A DNA stretch of 64,000 nucleotides from Enchytraeus crypticus (lineage: Eukaryota > Annelida > Clitellata > Enchytraeida > Enchytraeidae). The stretch covers positions 1,107,501 through 1,171,500 of the forward strand of contig CAJHZI010000271.1 in NCBI GenBank assembly GCA_905160935.1. Reading direction: 5' to 3'. How positions within the stretch are numbered: position 1 is the first letter of the stretch; each line of letters opens with the position of its first letter. Below, piece by piece: positions 1-11,447 of this stretch. The translations under genes and the position numbers were made by a program. Below the pieces are notes generated by a model, which was not told where the DNA came from, ran no database searches, and saw only the letters and a list, made by a program, of their open reading frames with translations.

Positions 1-122
1 ATGGTAGCGGTACAAAGGAATGGTAGCGGGAAGCGAGACGGACCTACAGGAGATAATGGATAGTCTGAATGACACGGCATTGAAATATGGAATGATGATT
101 AACATCAAAGAGACAAAAATGA
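1..122 (+). mobile_element. RTE-like retrotransposon fragment (reverse transcriptase, internal piece)
   Basis: The sequence matches the segment after the F-A-D-D motif in the RTE-like copies at 47778-47890 and 59780-59900. It encodes G-M-V-A-G-S near its start, then I-M-D-S-L-N-D-T-A, then a degenerate M-I-N-I-K. A duplicated TGGTAGCGG lies at the window edge. Homology stops near 122. Only about 40 codons remain and the element is truncated on both sides. Confidence 0.8.
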
Positions 123-889
123 TGTGAGTATTCCATAAAAATCTGAAAATGCTTGTCTCAATCTAGGTGGATTTGTTCCTGTTAAATTCAAATTATGAAT
201 TTTTTCTAAATTTAGTGTGCTACCTTAATATTTTTGCAGCCAGATTTACAAATAATTATTTGACATTCTATATGTGTTAAGACTATATGGAGTAAATAAT
301 TTTGCACCATAGCAATGCAATAATTTCATAACTATATTCGTAACTTCATAATTGATCTGAGAGCTTCAAATTTGAAACCCTAAGGTAAATTATGAAGCTT
401 ATTACTGGTCAGTTGAAAGCAAACGGTGTATAATATGATCATTTTTCTATGGAAGTACACGTGTATACCAAATCATCTTTATTGGACATTTTTATGTTAT
501 TAAATTGCACTTTGTCTCTGAAATATTGGATCAAATTTTAGCCAAGACATTTCAAATTAATTAAAAACGTATCTAATATATAGGCCTATAGTGACAATAA
601 AAATTTAAAAATTTATGATGCATTCTATTTGCTCGTTATAATCAGGGAAAGATATCACATACAATAATAAAGCTAAATATCTATATTATGAACATTTGTT
701 GGTCAACTAACAATATTTTTAAAAATGCACAGGTATAAATACCACTTCTCTCCTTTTTTCATTGTCATATTTTTACCCAGATGCAAAAATGTAGCAGATT
801 TTATGACTTAATGAATTTTTAAGCATATTTACCCTAAACCTTTTTAAACATGTTTATCATAACCCTGACTATTATAAATAAAGTTAAAC

Positions 890-1120
890 AATTGCAACAT
901 TATCCAAACCAAACCATTTCGAACTCGAATCGAACTCTTACGAGTTGGAAAGCAAGCCGAACCCGAAGCGAACCCGAACCCTTGTTAGAACCGAACCCGA
1001 ACCGAACTTTCATTTTCAACGAACCGAACTGAACTCTCAAATTGTCAACTGACAACCGAACCCGAACCAAACCGAACTTTCATTTTCAACGAACCGAACC
1101 GAACCCGAACTCTGGAATAT
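890..1120. repeat. GAACCC/GAACCG-rich subterminal-like repeat
   Basis: Runs of CGAACCCGAACCGAAC recur, and the block GAACTTTCATTTTCAACGAA occurs twice about 70 bp apart. Short CGAACC-type motifs clustered like this resemble the subterminal repeats of hAT-type DNA transposons, but no transposase or clear terminal inverted repeat was seen. Confidence 0.5.
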
Positions 1121-1202
1121 CATAAAATTCCCATCTCTAAAATGTAGTGACTTTTTTAATGGCTCTTCGCTTTATCGATAACTTAACATGACAACAATTA
1201 GA

Positions 1203-1310
1203 GATCTACTGTCGTCAAGAACAACTTATAGCACTATTGGAACGTATCCAAACTAGTGAGCAAAAGTAAGGTCCAAAGCGGTGCAAATTCCAAAATCTAG
1301 AAAACCAGTT
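1203..1310 (-). repeat. Family C interspersed repeat, degenerate
   Basis: CTGTCGTCAAGAACAACTT, GAGCAAAAGTAAGGTCCAAA and GGTGCAAATTCCAAAATC match, in reverse, the family C copy at 52500-52622. Confidence 0.6.
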
Positions 1311-1776
1311 CAAAGATAAATTAGATTAAATAAAAGGAAGTTTACGTGCTTATGACAATCGATGTTGCAGTATGCTGCATACTTTTCTATATGAATAAAT
1401 CATGAATGCATTTTTTCAATTGAAGATTTAAAGTGTGTTCACATAATAAGATGGGACATTTCCCTACTCTCCTACCGAGCTCTATAAAATAATAATTGTT
1501 CAGTTTATGAATTGCCTCTACAGCTATTATCTATATCGGTAGGGAAAATTATTAAAAACAAATTTGGATTTAAAATTTATCTTGCAGTGATAATGTCCTA
1601 TAAATGGCCTTCGTAACTCAAATTCTTGCTCTACTCCACGATTAGTAAGTGACATGCCATAAATAAAGAAAAATCTACTCCAAACTTTCATTTTAACCGG
1701 CTTCTTAGTTGATACATATCATCATCTGAGCTCTGCAATACGTACACCTTTGCCGAATTTTCTTTACAACTTCTAA

Positions 1777-1910
1777 CTGGAGCCAGTGGCGAAGTCGGTA
1801 AGATACTCGACCGCGGATCAGTATGTGTGGGGTTCAAATCTTTGGCTCGCCCGTCATTGATATTGCTTTCGAGTTAGAAAACTGACGTTAGCCTTAGCTT
1901 TACCAGCTTT
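1777..1910 (+). mobile_element. SINE A copy (tRNA-derived)
   Basis: The head has an RNA polymerase III A box TGGCGAAGTCGG at 1787-1798 and a B box GGTTCAAATC at 1831-1840, spaced as in a tRNA. It is followed by GGCTCGCCCGTCATTGATAT and a tail ending GACGTTAGCCTTAGC-TTTACCAGC. This is the only clear plus-strand full copy; the others lie in reverse. It cannot be a working tRNA gene because the acceptor stem does not close. Confidence 0.85.
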
Positions 1911-2821
1911 AACACTAATGTTTTACTGATTTAATGTTTTATAGCCTTACCGAACATTCTTGCAGTGAAATCGAAGTGGTTGAACGGACCGTGTAGAGAG
2001 GAAGTAAGGCCGGACTTCTGGGTCCATTTAGCATGTTGTTGAGCGGATTTCACTTTGAGTGGCGATCAGCGTCGAACATGAAAAGTCTTTAAGTACCCTA
2101 TCCTCTCTTTTCCGTGGATCCTATATACACCGGATGACGTTCCACTCCAGAGAAACAGAAGAATATTACACTAGAAGTCGCTTAGCATGTCTCAGAACAG
2201 TCGTATGGAGTTCAGAGCCGTTTAAAGTTGATTTGAACAAGATTTGTAAACGTTAGTGAGGTCCGATATTTGATTATATAAGCTTAGACATTAGGATATT
2301 AAGCCTTGTTGCCCTGGTCTATCATATACTCGGTTTTCTTATATTATTTCATTTAACAGTTTAAAAATATTGTAAATTAATTCGCTGAATTATCAGAGAA
2401 ATGAGCGAAACATGTTTATAATTAGTTGCTAAATGTCACCAGGTAAACATCAGTTGGCTATTTTAAGGGCTTGGTTGCTCAAAAACGAAAACTTTATATT
2501 TGGTAAACAGTGATCGATGCATATCAAAGCGATTTACTCTATTCAATTTTGTAATAAAAATCATCAGGAGGCGTACAATACCTCACAAAATGCAAATTTT
2601 TAAATTCAATTTAACGCAAGTTTCATTTAGTGACTTTGATCCTGTTTCCTTCATGAAAAATAATGAAATTAACTAATTTTGTCATTGGCTTCATCAAATT
2701 ACATATGCTCATTTAAATGCTTAATGTATTGATCCTTTGTCCTTTCGGTATTGGAAAATAACATTCAGCATATTAGCAGTTTACAATTCTAATAGTTGCT
2801 CAAGTATACTCTAAATAGCCA

Positions 2822-3015
2822 ACCAATTGCATTTCAAATGCACCAATCAATTATATGACAAATACATAAATCAAGTGCATTTCAAATGCACCAATCAATT
2901 ATATGACAAATACATCAATCAGTGCATTCCAAATGCACCAATCAATTACATGACAAAGACACCAATCAGTGCATTTCAAATGCACCAATCAATTGCAAGC
3001 CAAGTATATCAATAA
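2822..3015. repeat. Tandem repeat, unit about 54 bp
   Basis: The unit carries TGCATTTCAAATGCACCAAT followed by CAATTATATGACAAATACAT and is repeated more than three times with a few changes. TGCATTTCAAATGCA is itself nearly palindromic. The open frame across it is a product of the repetition. Confidence 0.9.
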
Positions 3016-3261
3016 ATTAGATACTTGGATGACAAATACATTTATGCACAGGCGTACAGCTTTCTGCCTAATTCTATCTAACGTGTTCTGTAAAATAGCA
3101 GGTCCAAGGTACACATTTTTACTCATACTCTAATCAATAGTATTAAGAATATTACACGATGTCATATACATACATGTATACAATATAATATAAGATTGTA
3201 CTTATAATGATTACTGTTCAAGCATAACTGGAGCCTCTGGAAAATTTAATACATGATTATC

Positions 3262-3263
<2 letters not shown>

Positions 3264-3335
<72 letters not shown>
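3264..3335. repeat. (TA)n microsatellite
   Basis: Alternating TA over about 70 bp with one TG interruption. Confidence 0.98.
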
Positions 3336-3336
<1 letters not shown>

Positions 3337-3699
3337 TTGTTAGGGAAATTCAAAGCAATTAATGGCCAATTTTAAATCATCTAAATTTGAGGTAGGCAGT
3401 TTTAGTTTGCTATTATCATTATATGGAATTACATATTGTTAACGGAAGTAAACTATTTTTGGCATCAACTCTATCGTATTTCTGATCTATTTTTAGTGTA
3501 ACTGCTATAACGTTGACGTGCAGAAAACTGTAATCAGTTTTAATTGGGCCTAAATGCTTAACAAATGAGGTATGCCGGTTTCTAATTTAGCTGCAGTGAC
3601 ATTGGAAATGATATTGCAATAAAATGACAGAAAAATTAACAAAATTTTCCTGAAAAGTGGAATGAAGCCAAAATTGTATGTACTCTTAAACGTACAAAG

Positions 3700-3840
3700 C
3701 TGAGCCGGTGGAAATCCCGTAAGTGGTTCGACTACGGGTCAAAAGATCAAGTTTCAAGTCCAGTATTCTCTTCAATACTGGCCTGGTTACGAGACAGGAA
3801 ACAGATATTAAACCAGGCTTTAACCTTTAGCCTTTAAGTG
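3700..3840 (+). mobile_element. Degenerate SINE A-like copy
   Basis: GAGCCGGTGGAAATCCCGTAAG sits where the SINE A 5' end and A box would be, AGTTTCAAGTCC where the B box would be, and GAGACAGGAAACAGATATTAA resembles the tail GAGGAAACTGACGTTAA. It is much more diverged than the other copies. Confidence 0.5.
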
Positions 3841-4512
3841 TAATTAGTAGCATAAATAAACATCCCGTAGAGTATGAATCCGGTGTTACTATTCTATCCT
3901 ATTATTATTTTCAAGGTTTTCCGAACTTTCTTTTCTCCAACACGTGACCACAGAATGGAGGGACTCTTAAATCGATTCCTTTCTGGGTAATTTCACACGT
4001 TAACACTGCCTCCTATTTTCGTCCTAATACGGTTGGGATTTTTCTGTATGGAATTTCGTGGACGTAAATCAGGACTGTAATTTAAGCTGTAACTTTTAAA
4101 TCCTCTTTTTCGTTTACTTCGCCGCCAAAGGATTAAACGAGTTGAAACTAATTTATTTTAAATTAAGTTCTTACCTTATTCTTATTATTGCTGCAGTTGG
4201 TTATACTTAAGATTCAAAATATATAGCTTACAGTATGTTACCAGTTACTAGCTAAATGTCATTAGTTTATCTCGTATGTTTACTTTTAGTCATGAAGAAG
4301 ATTCTAGAATTTTTCTCAGATAAACAAGAAAGAGGTTATGTTATCTCTATGATTAAAGCATTTTACTAAAATGTCGTGAAAAGCTTAATGTATTTTAATA
4401 ACATTTTTACAACGTATCGACAATATTGCAGCTTGACTTGGCAGGAGCGACATCAAATATATGAAAACAAAACTTTATCATTCTCAATGAATGCTTAGAC
4501 TATTCTATGCCA

Positions 4513-4643
4513 TAGTAAAGCTAATATTAACGTTAGTTTTCACACTATAGAAAGCAATGTCAGTGACAGGCGAGACCAGGATTTGAACCGCGCACAAACC
4601 GATCCGCGGTCGAATATCTTATCGACATCATCACTGGCTCCAG
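4513..4643 (-). mobile_element. SINE A copy
   Basis: In reverse it reads GGAGCC at the 5' end, a degraded A box, B box GGTTCAAATCC, GTCACTGACATTGC, and a tail containing AACGTTAATATTAGC. Confidence 0.85.
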
Positions 4644-4692
4644 AATATAACAAATACATCTTAGTTAATTACATCTCAAGAATTTGGCCGTC

Positions 4693-4800
4693 GGAATTAA
4701 TTATATAACCCGGATTTGGAAGGTCGAAATTTTAATTATATAACCCGAATTTGGACCGTCTGATTTAATTATATAACCCGAATTTGGACCGTCGGAATGG
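4693..4800. repeat. Three-copy tandem repeat, unit about 36 bp
   Basis: AATTATATAACCCGAATTTG followed by GACCGTC(G/T)GAATT recurs three times with small differences. Confidence 0.9.
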
Positions 4801-5330
4801 CCCCGTTTATGATCTCTTACGTTTCTGCAGGTGGAAGTAAGAATCAAATTTACTGTGGAACAAAAAATCTACCTAATGGTGTTGTAAAACATTAAATGAG
4901 TAGATAAGCTGCGTCAACGATATTACTGGAGATGATGTGATCTGTGTATTTATTTAATTTCTTCGTTTCCTCAGAAATTGCATAAGCCTTCTTACAACTG
5001 ATTGCAGGGTGAGAGATAGTTTGAAAAAATTTGGTAGAATTATGATGCATGTGTCGGAGAATAGTGCAATGATAAGTAGATGAGGAAAAATATGTTTACA
5101 CGCAATAGTAATAACAATTCTTAGTATCGCCATCACCAACATCATCACACCCTTATTTAATACACAAGTCCTTAAGACATTGCTTTTAACGTTTTAACAA
5201 ACTAAACCATGAGTTATGAACATAGTGACAAATGCAATAGTTCATAGCTCCCACTTATCTCTCTTTCTCTCTCTCTCTCACTGCACTAGTCCTTTGCAAT
5301 TTCTAACAAGTAATACATCTATTCCTCTAA

Positions 5331-5500
5331 GCCTACGTCTAAGTCTACCTCAGGATCTATATCTAGGACTACCTCTAGACCTACCTCTAGACCTACCTCT
5401 AGACCTACCTCTAGGCCTACCTCTAGGCCTACCTCTAGACCTACCTCTAGGACTACCTCTAGGCCTACCGCTAGGTCTACCTCTAGGTCTAATTCTCTAA
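5331..5500. repeat. 12 bp minisatellite (CTCTAGACCTAC)n
   Basis: Some 13 units alternate mainly between CTCTAGACCTAC and CTCTAGGCCTAC, preceded by less regular CTAAGTCTACCT units. Because 12 is a multiple of three the tract stays open in one frame as Leu-Pro-Leu-Asp/Gly repeats. I regard that as a by-product, as there is no coding context. Confidence 0.9.
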
Positions 5501-6091
5501 ACTAAGCTTCTTAACCAACTGAAAATATTTCTTCTGATTTACCTTGAAGATACAGGTGATCTCAAACAGTAAATAGAAACATACATTTTTATATTACCAA
5601 TACCAGCTCAGTAGTGAAAACTACCTCTACGATGATCCAGTAATATTGACATCACCTTAAAGAAGTCGGTTCCCCTGCCTTTTTTAGAATCAAATAAATA
5701 ATGTAAGGTATTTTCTTTCGGACTATTTCATATTTCTGCAGCCACAGACATAAGAGGGTCTCTAACAGATTTAAGATTCCAGACCCGATGAGAACGTGTT
5801 AAAGTATTCCAATCACGCAGCAGTCTGGCACTTCCAATATCTGATGGAGTTCTTATCGGACACTCTAAACAATCAAAAGTCTTCGGGACTTTTCAGTTAC
5901 GGCTTGATCTTTCAGGTTTAGCTTGGTCCGAACCCTTGCAATATGCTTTCTCCTCTGTCCTATATAAATCACACACGTGGTTTTTTGCTACATAATTTTA
6001 GTTGTTTGCTTCGTAGTTCCTATGGTTACACAAAATACATACCACGCCTGTTACAGAACTTCCTTACGTAGGTTTGATTTATATATTTTCG

Positions 6092-6298
6092 TTATTCATC
6101 CGTCGCTCTACGGTTATTAGTAATTTTTGCCTTCTGATACCACATCGATTGCAGTCGGCGCGGATTTGAGAATAACCTTCCAACATCTTGGGGATTTTCA
6201 TTCAAAGCTGTCAGAACTCGGTCCATCAAGGTGGTTACGAATCCAAGTAGTAGCTGAGGAGTGTATTGCTTAACTTCGTTTATTGACACGCAACTTTC
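6092..6298 (-). pseudogene. Unclassified open frame, exon-like, possibly a gene or transposon remnant
   Basis: Read on the minus strand, a 69-codon frame opens after an acceptor-like CTCACTCAG and ends in TAA at 6092-6094. The peptide is mixed in composition, with Q-Y-T-P-Q-L-L-L-G-F and an R-R-L-Q-S-M-W-Y-Q-K segment rich in basic and aromatic residues, so it is not a low-complexity artefact. I do not recognise the family. About 700 bp further upstream on the same strand lies another coding-like stretch (6986-7265), and an RTE-like fragment lies between them. That suggests one older coding region broken by an insertion, but the link is inference. Confidence 0.3.
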
Positions 6299-6469
6299 CT
6301 GAGTGAGCTAAATCCCGTCCACTAGTAGTAGCCTCTTGTACACCAGTAAAGCTGCCCTACATATAGCCTTACAAATAACCGGTGCTAATAATCTGTGTAA
6401 TATCGCGTAGGTAACCTTGAAATATACGGATATGCCTGTTTGATCATATACAAAACAATTTATATTATT

Positions 6470-6880
6470 TCATAAAAGGTTAACAAAAGTAACAGGAAAG
6501 AACTACTTACAAAATGTTTGAAGAAATTCACGAAGACAAAAAATCTAAGGATTTTAGCGCGGATCATGCTCATGTACAGCTGTAAAACATGGACGATAAA
6601 TGAGAATGATATCTGGAAACTGGAAACATTCGAAATACAGCTATCTTAAAGAATGGAGAATATCAAATGGATTGATAAAATTACGAACGAAGACGTGTTA
6701 GTGATGGTTGGCTTAATAGATAATTGATAACAGCTGTATGAATTAAAAAGAAGAACTTGCTGGGCCACGGCCTGAGTGGGAATGGTGTACTAAGAGAGAT
6801 AATTGACATTCATTCGACATTCAGCTAGGGTAAAAAATGGAGAATATCAAATGGATTGACAAAATTACGAATAGCAGAGC
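6470..6880 (+). mobile_element. Degenerate RTE-like 3' region with internal duplication
   Basis: In pieces it matches the C-terminal part of the RTE-like reverse transcriptase: K-E-L-L-T-K, then C-K-T-W-T, I-W-K-L-E, K-I-T-N-E-D-V-L. Numerous stops and frameshifts interrupt it. The segment GAGAATATCAAATGGATTGA occurs at 6656 and again at about 6840, so part of the fragment was duplicated after insertion. Confidence 0.75.
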
Positions 6881-6985
6881 AGTAAGCCGTACGTCTATTT
6901 TGCATTGACCACGTCTACTATAGCGAACGGAATGCATGCTAATGCCCTTTTGAATTTTTCTTGTAACTAAAAAACTGCAATTTGA

Positions 6986-7265
6986 TCAGAATCGCAGAAA
7001 AAGCATATGTATGAACTGTGCCGCCAAAGTTTCTGATTGACTGTACATCACATTGGAGTCAGGGGAGTGCTTAGGAAAGCCCATTTTTGCATCGATTTCG
7101 TCTGCGATCACTTTTCCAGACCGTGCACAAATAGACTTGAAACATTCCCCGGGGGGTATTTGATAATTTCGGCCCGTCAAGGAGGTTGAAGGGGGCATGG
7201 AAAGGCATATAGTTGTTATCTGTGACTCGTGTCCATACATCATACTGCTCCGGGTGATCCATCAA
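6986..7265 (-). pseudogene. Unclassified coding-like stretch split over two frames
   Basis: This is one of the few G+C-richer stretches in the first 28 kb. On the minus strand one frame starts at an ATG at 7259 and contains D-H-P-E-Q-Y-D-V-W-T-R-V and H-A-P-F-N-L-L-D-G-P. A second frame, overlapping it, contains S-I-C-A-R-S-G-K and I-D-A-K-M-G-F. The two look like successive parts of one protein separated by a frameshift near a CCCCCCGGGG-like run at about 7150. No family was recognised. It could be a transposon gene, an old viral copy or a decayed host exon; nothing visible decides. Confidence 0.35.
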
Positions 7266-7587
7266 AATCTAACAGTCAGGTGACGTGAGTCGAGAGTGAG
7301 TGGGCGAAACGAGCAGTTTAAAAAGTAGGCGCTGGAAGGCGTAACCAGTGAATTTTTTGTGTTTATGCTTTGTTATGTTTATGTTTACGTATGTATGAAA
7401 ATTTATGTATTTATGTATTTTTATTTTATATATTATGTATTTATGTATTTTTTGCATATAATGTTGAATTGTACGTATGTGTGCATTGTATGTATTGTAA
7501 AGTTTATGCATTTATGAAAATTAGAAAATTGTATTTATGTTTTTGTATAATTTTGTCGTTCTTAAAGCTCTGTCTTTCTTTTGGCAG

Positions 7588-7750
7588 ACCGGTAGCGTGT
7601 CTTAAGTTGTTTAACTGCATTGAACAAATCCAGTGCTCGTTCTCTGACACGCTTTCCAGACAGGAAATTGACGTTAAACTAGGCTTTAGCTCTCAACACA
7701 AGTATCAACAGTGTGAAGTTGCGCGTTTGTCAAGTGTAGAACCAAAGTAA
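7588..7750 (+). CDS. Candidate terminal exon of an unknown plus-strand gene
   Basis: A strong acceptor (TCTGTCTTTCTTTTGGCAG, ending at 7587) opens a frame of about 53 codons with three cysteines, ending in TAA at 7748-7750. An AATAAA motif overlaps the stop at 7749-7754, where a short 3' UTR signal could sit. The peptide has normal complexity (for example L-F-N-C-I-E-Q-I-Q-C) but matches nothing I know. It lies 20 kb upstream of the five-exon gene, so it is not part of it unless there is alternative 3' processing. A chance ORF remains possible. Confidence 0.22.
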
Positions 7751-7935
7751 TAAAAAGTTGAGAGCTTCCGATCATTATTAGGGAGATTCCATCCTCCAAT
7801 CCTCCTATAGCCTCAATATTGTTAGGGATTTGAAATCTAGTTTTTGACGAAATAGTCTGCGCCGTCGAGAGACGAATCTTTAACCGAACAATTCTAATGA
7901 ACTTCAGTCAACTTCACCGCCCTTACAGAGCATAT

Positions 7936-8115
7936 GTGGGATCACAGGATAGAGTAACACAGTACCAGTATATGTGGGATCACAGGATAGAGTACTACAG
8001 TACCAGTATATGTGGGATCACTGGATAGAGTACCACAGTACCAGTATAATATTATGTAGTACCAATATATGTGGGATCACAGGATAGAGTACCACAGTAC
8101 CAGCATATGTGGAAT
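7936..8115. repeat. Tandem repeat, unit about 39 bp
   Basis: ATATGTGGGATCACAGGATA followed by GAGTACCACAGTACCAGT recurs about four and a half times, with one partial unit. Confidence 0.92.
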
Positions 8116-8520
8116 CACTTGGTAAAATGGTATAGCGCTTTTTCTCTCACTTTAAAACTATCATACTATTTAATCTTGAATTTAAGATTGCGCGTGAATT
8201 ATCAAAAGCATCGTAATAATTAAAATATTATCTGAGTACGTAGAAGATAAGAGAAGACAGGGAGAGAGGCAGAGCGATACTCAGATAGAAGGAGCAAGAG
8301 ACAAAAGATAGAACGGTCGCATTATTTACGGCCTCCATTACCGATCACACATACATAAGGTTGAACGTTCAGTCTGCATGCATATACATGTATGTTTGTC
8401 TGAATTGAATGTGATATGATGAATAAACAATAAAATATTATACAACGTCATAGATTACTTTCACTGATAGATATATCAGAATCTACTGTCGGACTGTTTG
8501 GCGCTGCTTCATATTATGTA

Positions 8521-8652
8521 TTAACGCTTGTCTACATAATAGCAATGTCTACATAATAGCAATGTCTACATAATAGCAATGTCTATATAATAGCAATGTC
8601 TACATAATAGCAATGTCTACATATTAGCAATGTCTACATATTAGCAATGTCT
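8521..8652. repeat. 17 bp tandem repeat (TCTACATAATAGCAATG)n
   Basis: Seven nearly identical units, two with TTAG in place of ATAG and one with TATA in place of TACA. Confidence 0.95.
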
Positions 8653-9271
8653 TAATGTTACGCCTAATGAAATAAAACTGCCTGAAGGATTGTTATCTGA
8701 TTGACACGCTTCTTCTATCGATTTTGATTACATTAAATAATGTATCTTTTCTTTGCTAGCTATTCGTATAACATCTCACGCCTCAAATCCTACTATATTA
8801 ATTCAGCCGTTTCACGAAGGATGATCCATCACATGACCGCCTTTCTGTAATTAATGGACTAGAATCGCTTAATGAATTTATATTCCACTCCATCGAGCAA
8901 CCGGAGAGCACATCCATTTCTTTTGACTGACCCGAGGATGTTGCAATAACCGGAAAATGCTACGTCAACATGCAGCTCACACTCAGAAATTAAAATGTTT
9001 TAAACATACATTTTATTGTCATAAGCACCTTATTGGCAAAAATTAAAGCATTTCGTATGCAAATTCAAAATAAAATGTTCTTATGTTTGTTTGCTCTTAA
9101 GACAACGTGTAATTTTGCTTAGCCTCATCTTCGTCTCTTGTATACAAATCTTTGTTGGATCAACCAGGTTCTGAATCGCGCACCTCCGGATCCTCAGTCC
9201 GGTTTTCCTGCGTTCAACGCTGATGCAGTCTAAGTAATCAGATAATTTCAATTTCAATAATCAAACATATA

Positions 9272-9403
9272 AAAAGCTGGTAAAGCTAAGGTCAACGTAA
9301 GTTTTCTCACTCAAAAGCGATGTCAGTGACGGGCGAGCCCAGGATTTGAACCCCTCACATACTGATCAGCAGTCTAGTTTCATACCGACTTCGCCACTCC
9401 AGC
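9272..9403 (-). mobile_element. SINE A copy
   Basis: Full length in reverse: A box TGGCGAAGTCGG intact, B box GGTTCAAATCC, tail GTTGACCTTAGCTTTACCAG. The head is altered near the middle (AGACTGCTGATC). A (TA)n tract follows within 40 bp. Confidence 0.85.
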
Positions 9404-9438
9404 CAGTGACTCGAGTCACATATATAAATAAGTAAATA

Positions 9439-9439
9439 A

Positions 9440-9496
<57 letters not shown>
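9439..9496. repeat. (TA)n microsatellite
   Basis: Uninterrupted alternating TA, about 58 bp. Confidence 0.98.
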
Positions 9497-9499
<3 letters not shown>

Positions 9500-9849
9500 T
9501 TATATGTAGCGATATTTGATTTTAGATCAATATATATATATATAAAGGGCAAAATTTAGAAAAACAGGACAGGTTCTTCAGCCATAGTGGAAGGTAGGTA
9601 TCGTATATGTCTTACACTATGACTGAAAAATCTGTATTCCAGTTAATAATGATTCCCGGGACTGATCGGACACTTCCTTGTCGACTCCGTGGCGTGTGGG
9701 GTCAGTGAGCGTCCTATTTAACGAGTCCGGATCACGGGACTAGGCTCCAGATCAGCCAGGATATACATGTAGTTAAGGATAGAAATTGGGAGAGATAGGC
9801 CTCTGGAGTGGTGGGAGATTGGAAGAAATATTTTCTAGCTATAGCTAAA

Positions 9850-9926
9850 TATAAAACGATAATAATAATAATAATAAAGATTTAACGTCAGTTTCCTCAT
9901 ACAAGGATGATGTCAGGGACATCCCC
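9850..9926 (-). mobile_element. CR1/L2-like LINE tail fragment with (AAT)n
   Basis: ATTTAACGTCAGTTTCCTCA and AAGGATGATGTCAGGGAC match the 3' end of the LINE at 15143-15988. An (AAT)n run lies at the 3' end in element orientation. Confidence 0.75.
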
Positions 9927-10155
9927 CCATCACATGCTACCGCATCACATGCCATCACATGTAATCGATTCACCCCAAACGATCTGAAAAAAACACTTGC
10001 TTAAGAGAAAGAAAAAAAAACCTAAACGGTGCCGGTCCGGTGAGCAAAAAACATTCAGGCAAAATGAAAAAATCTATGCTGAAGAGGATATGTAAACAGC
10101 GAAAACGAAAAAGCAGAGATTTTTTATGAAAGATATATTGAATTTCATTTATCAT

Positions 10156-10437
10156 CATCATCATCCTCCCTTGAATCCCAGTTTAACTAGGATCGGGATA
10201 CGAATAAAGTGTCTCAAATCCTCTCTCTCCTACACCACACCACCATCCAATCCCCTATTTGAGACTTTTCTATTCGTTTAAATTTCTATAGCAATTTCTG
10301 GAGCCTAGGCGCTCACCAACCGAATGCGCTTTCTGACGTTGGTAAGGATCTTAATACTTTAGTCGCCTTCTACGACACGTGCAGTCACCGGTTGGTCAAT
10401 TCTTCAAGTAACCAGGACACAACACGGAGAATGTATT
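10156..10437 (-). mobile_element. Family F short element ending in (GAT)n
   Basis: In reverse it starts CCGTGTTGTGTCCTGGTTAC, passes GTGTCGTAGAAGGCGACTAA and ends CTAGTTAAACTGGGATTCAA before GATGATGATGAT. The first part recurs at 23870-23943 and 63110-63215. The GAAGGCGACTAA core resembles a motif I remember from several invertebrate SINEs. No polymerase III box was identified. Confidence 0.55.
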
Positions 10438-10957
10438 AAATTTCATTAAAATAGTTTATTGAACTGAGAACAAGAGTTTTTTTTCTTCTGTGTTTCATAG
10501 AAATACGTCTAATTTATTAAAGGATTCAAATGATATATGGAAAAGAGTTGATTAAGCTTAACTCATAAACTTATGGAGTACTTGTTGAAGGAACAACTAA
10601 ATTAATATAAATGTACTCCATCCATGTGACATGCAGTTTTAGAATCAGTTAAATAACTTCCTGATACCATATGTGCTATGTACACGAAGTTCGAACAACG
10701 GTTAGCTTGGATATCTCTTACTCTCATTTCTAGTTCTTGCACAGCTTCTCTTCTCTGCTTAATTAGTTTCATATTTTCGCATTTTATTATTTTTCTGCTT
10801 TTCGTAATTTATTAAATTTCGCGTTAATTTAAAGATTTACTACTTGTTGTAGTAAATAACCAAATCACTCAACTTATTGTTATTGTTGTTGTTATAAACT
10901 TATCGTTGGAAAAGTATAAGTATTTCCGTTACATTTGGCATAAGTTGCTCTAGGTGG

Positions 10958-10981
10958 ATATATATATATATATGTACATAT

Positions 10982-11031
<50 letters not shown>

Positions 11032-11049
11032 ATATACAGTATAATATAT

Positions 11050-11085
<36 letters not shown>

Positions 11086-11096
11086 GTAAATACACG

Positions 11097-11127
<31 letters not shown>

Positions 11128-11190
11128 AGAGAGAGAGAGAGTGAGAGATAGAGAGAGAGAGTGAGAGAGAGATAGTGAGAGAGAAAGAGG
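10958..11190. repeat. (TA)n tract running into a (GA)n-rich tract
   Basis: TA repeats with TACA and AATATA interruptions to 11125, then GAGAGAGAGTGAGAGATAG-type purine repeats. The open frames here are repeat artefacts. Confidence 0.97.
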
Positions 11191-11447
11191 GTGGCGATGA
11201 TTGATGGTATGTCATCATACACTACTAGTCGAGTCTTGTCTCTCTGTAATTGAATATGCGAGAGAGGACAGTGAGAATTTCATCTCCTTGCTGCTACTCT
11301 CACACACATCTCACCATTTCTCTACGTCGTCTATCTGCCATTTCCCTCTCTTGAGAGCTCTTAATATGCCACTTCAAAATTTAAATAATTATGTTTCTGA
11401 TTTTGTTGGTGTTAAATCTAATCGATAACAGAGCACGTTTCAGTTGA

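Noticed and set aside
1787-1840. Possible functional tRNA genes at the A/B boxes of SINE A, SINE B and the element at 55803
   Set aside because: Internal promoter boxes are present but acceptor and anticodon stems do not close, and the heads recur with attached tails, as SINEs do.
5216-5500. 94-codon frame with Leu-Pro-Leu-Asp/Gly repeats
   Set aside because: A 12 bp minisatellite stays open by period; no splice or promoter context.
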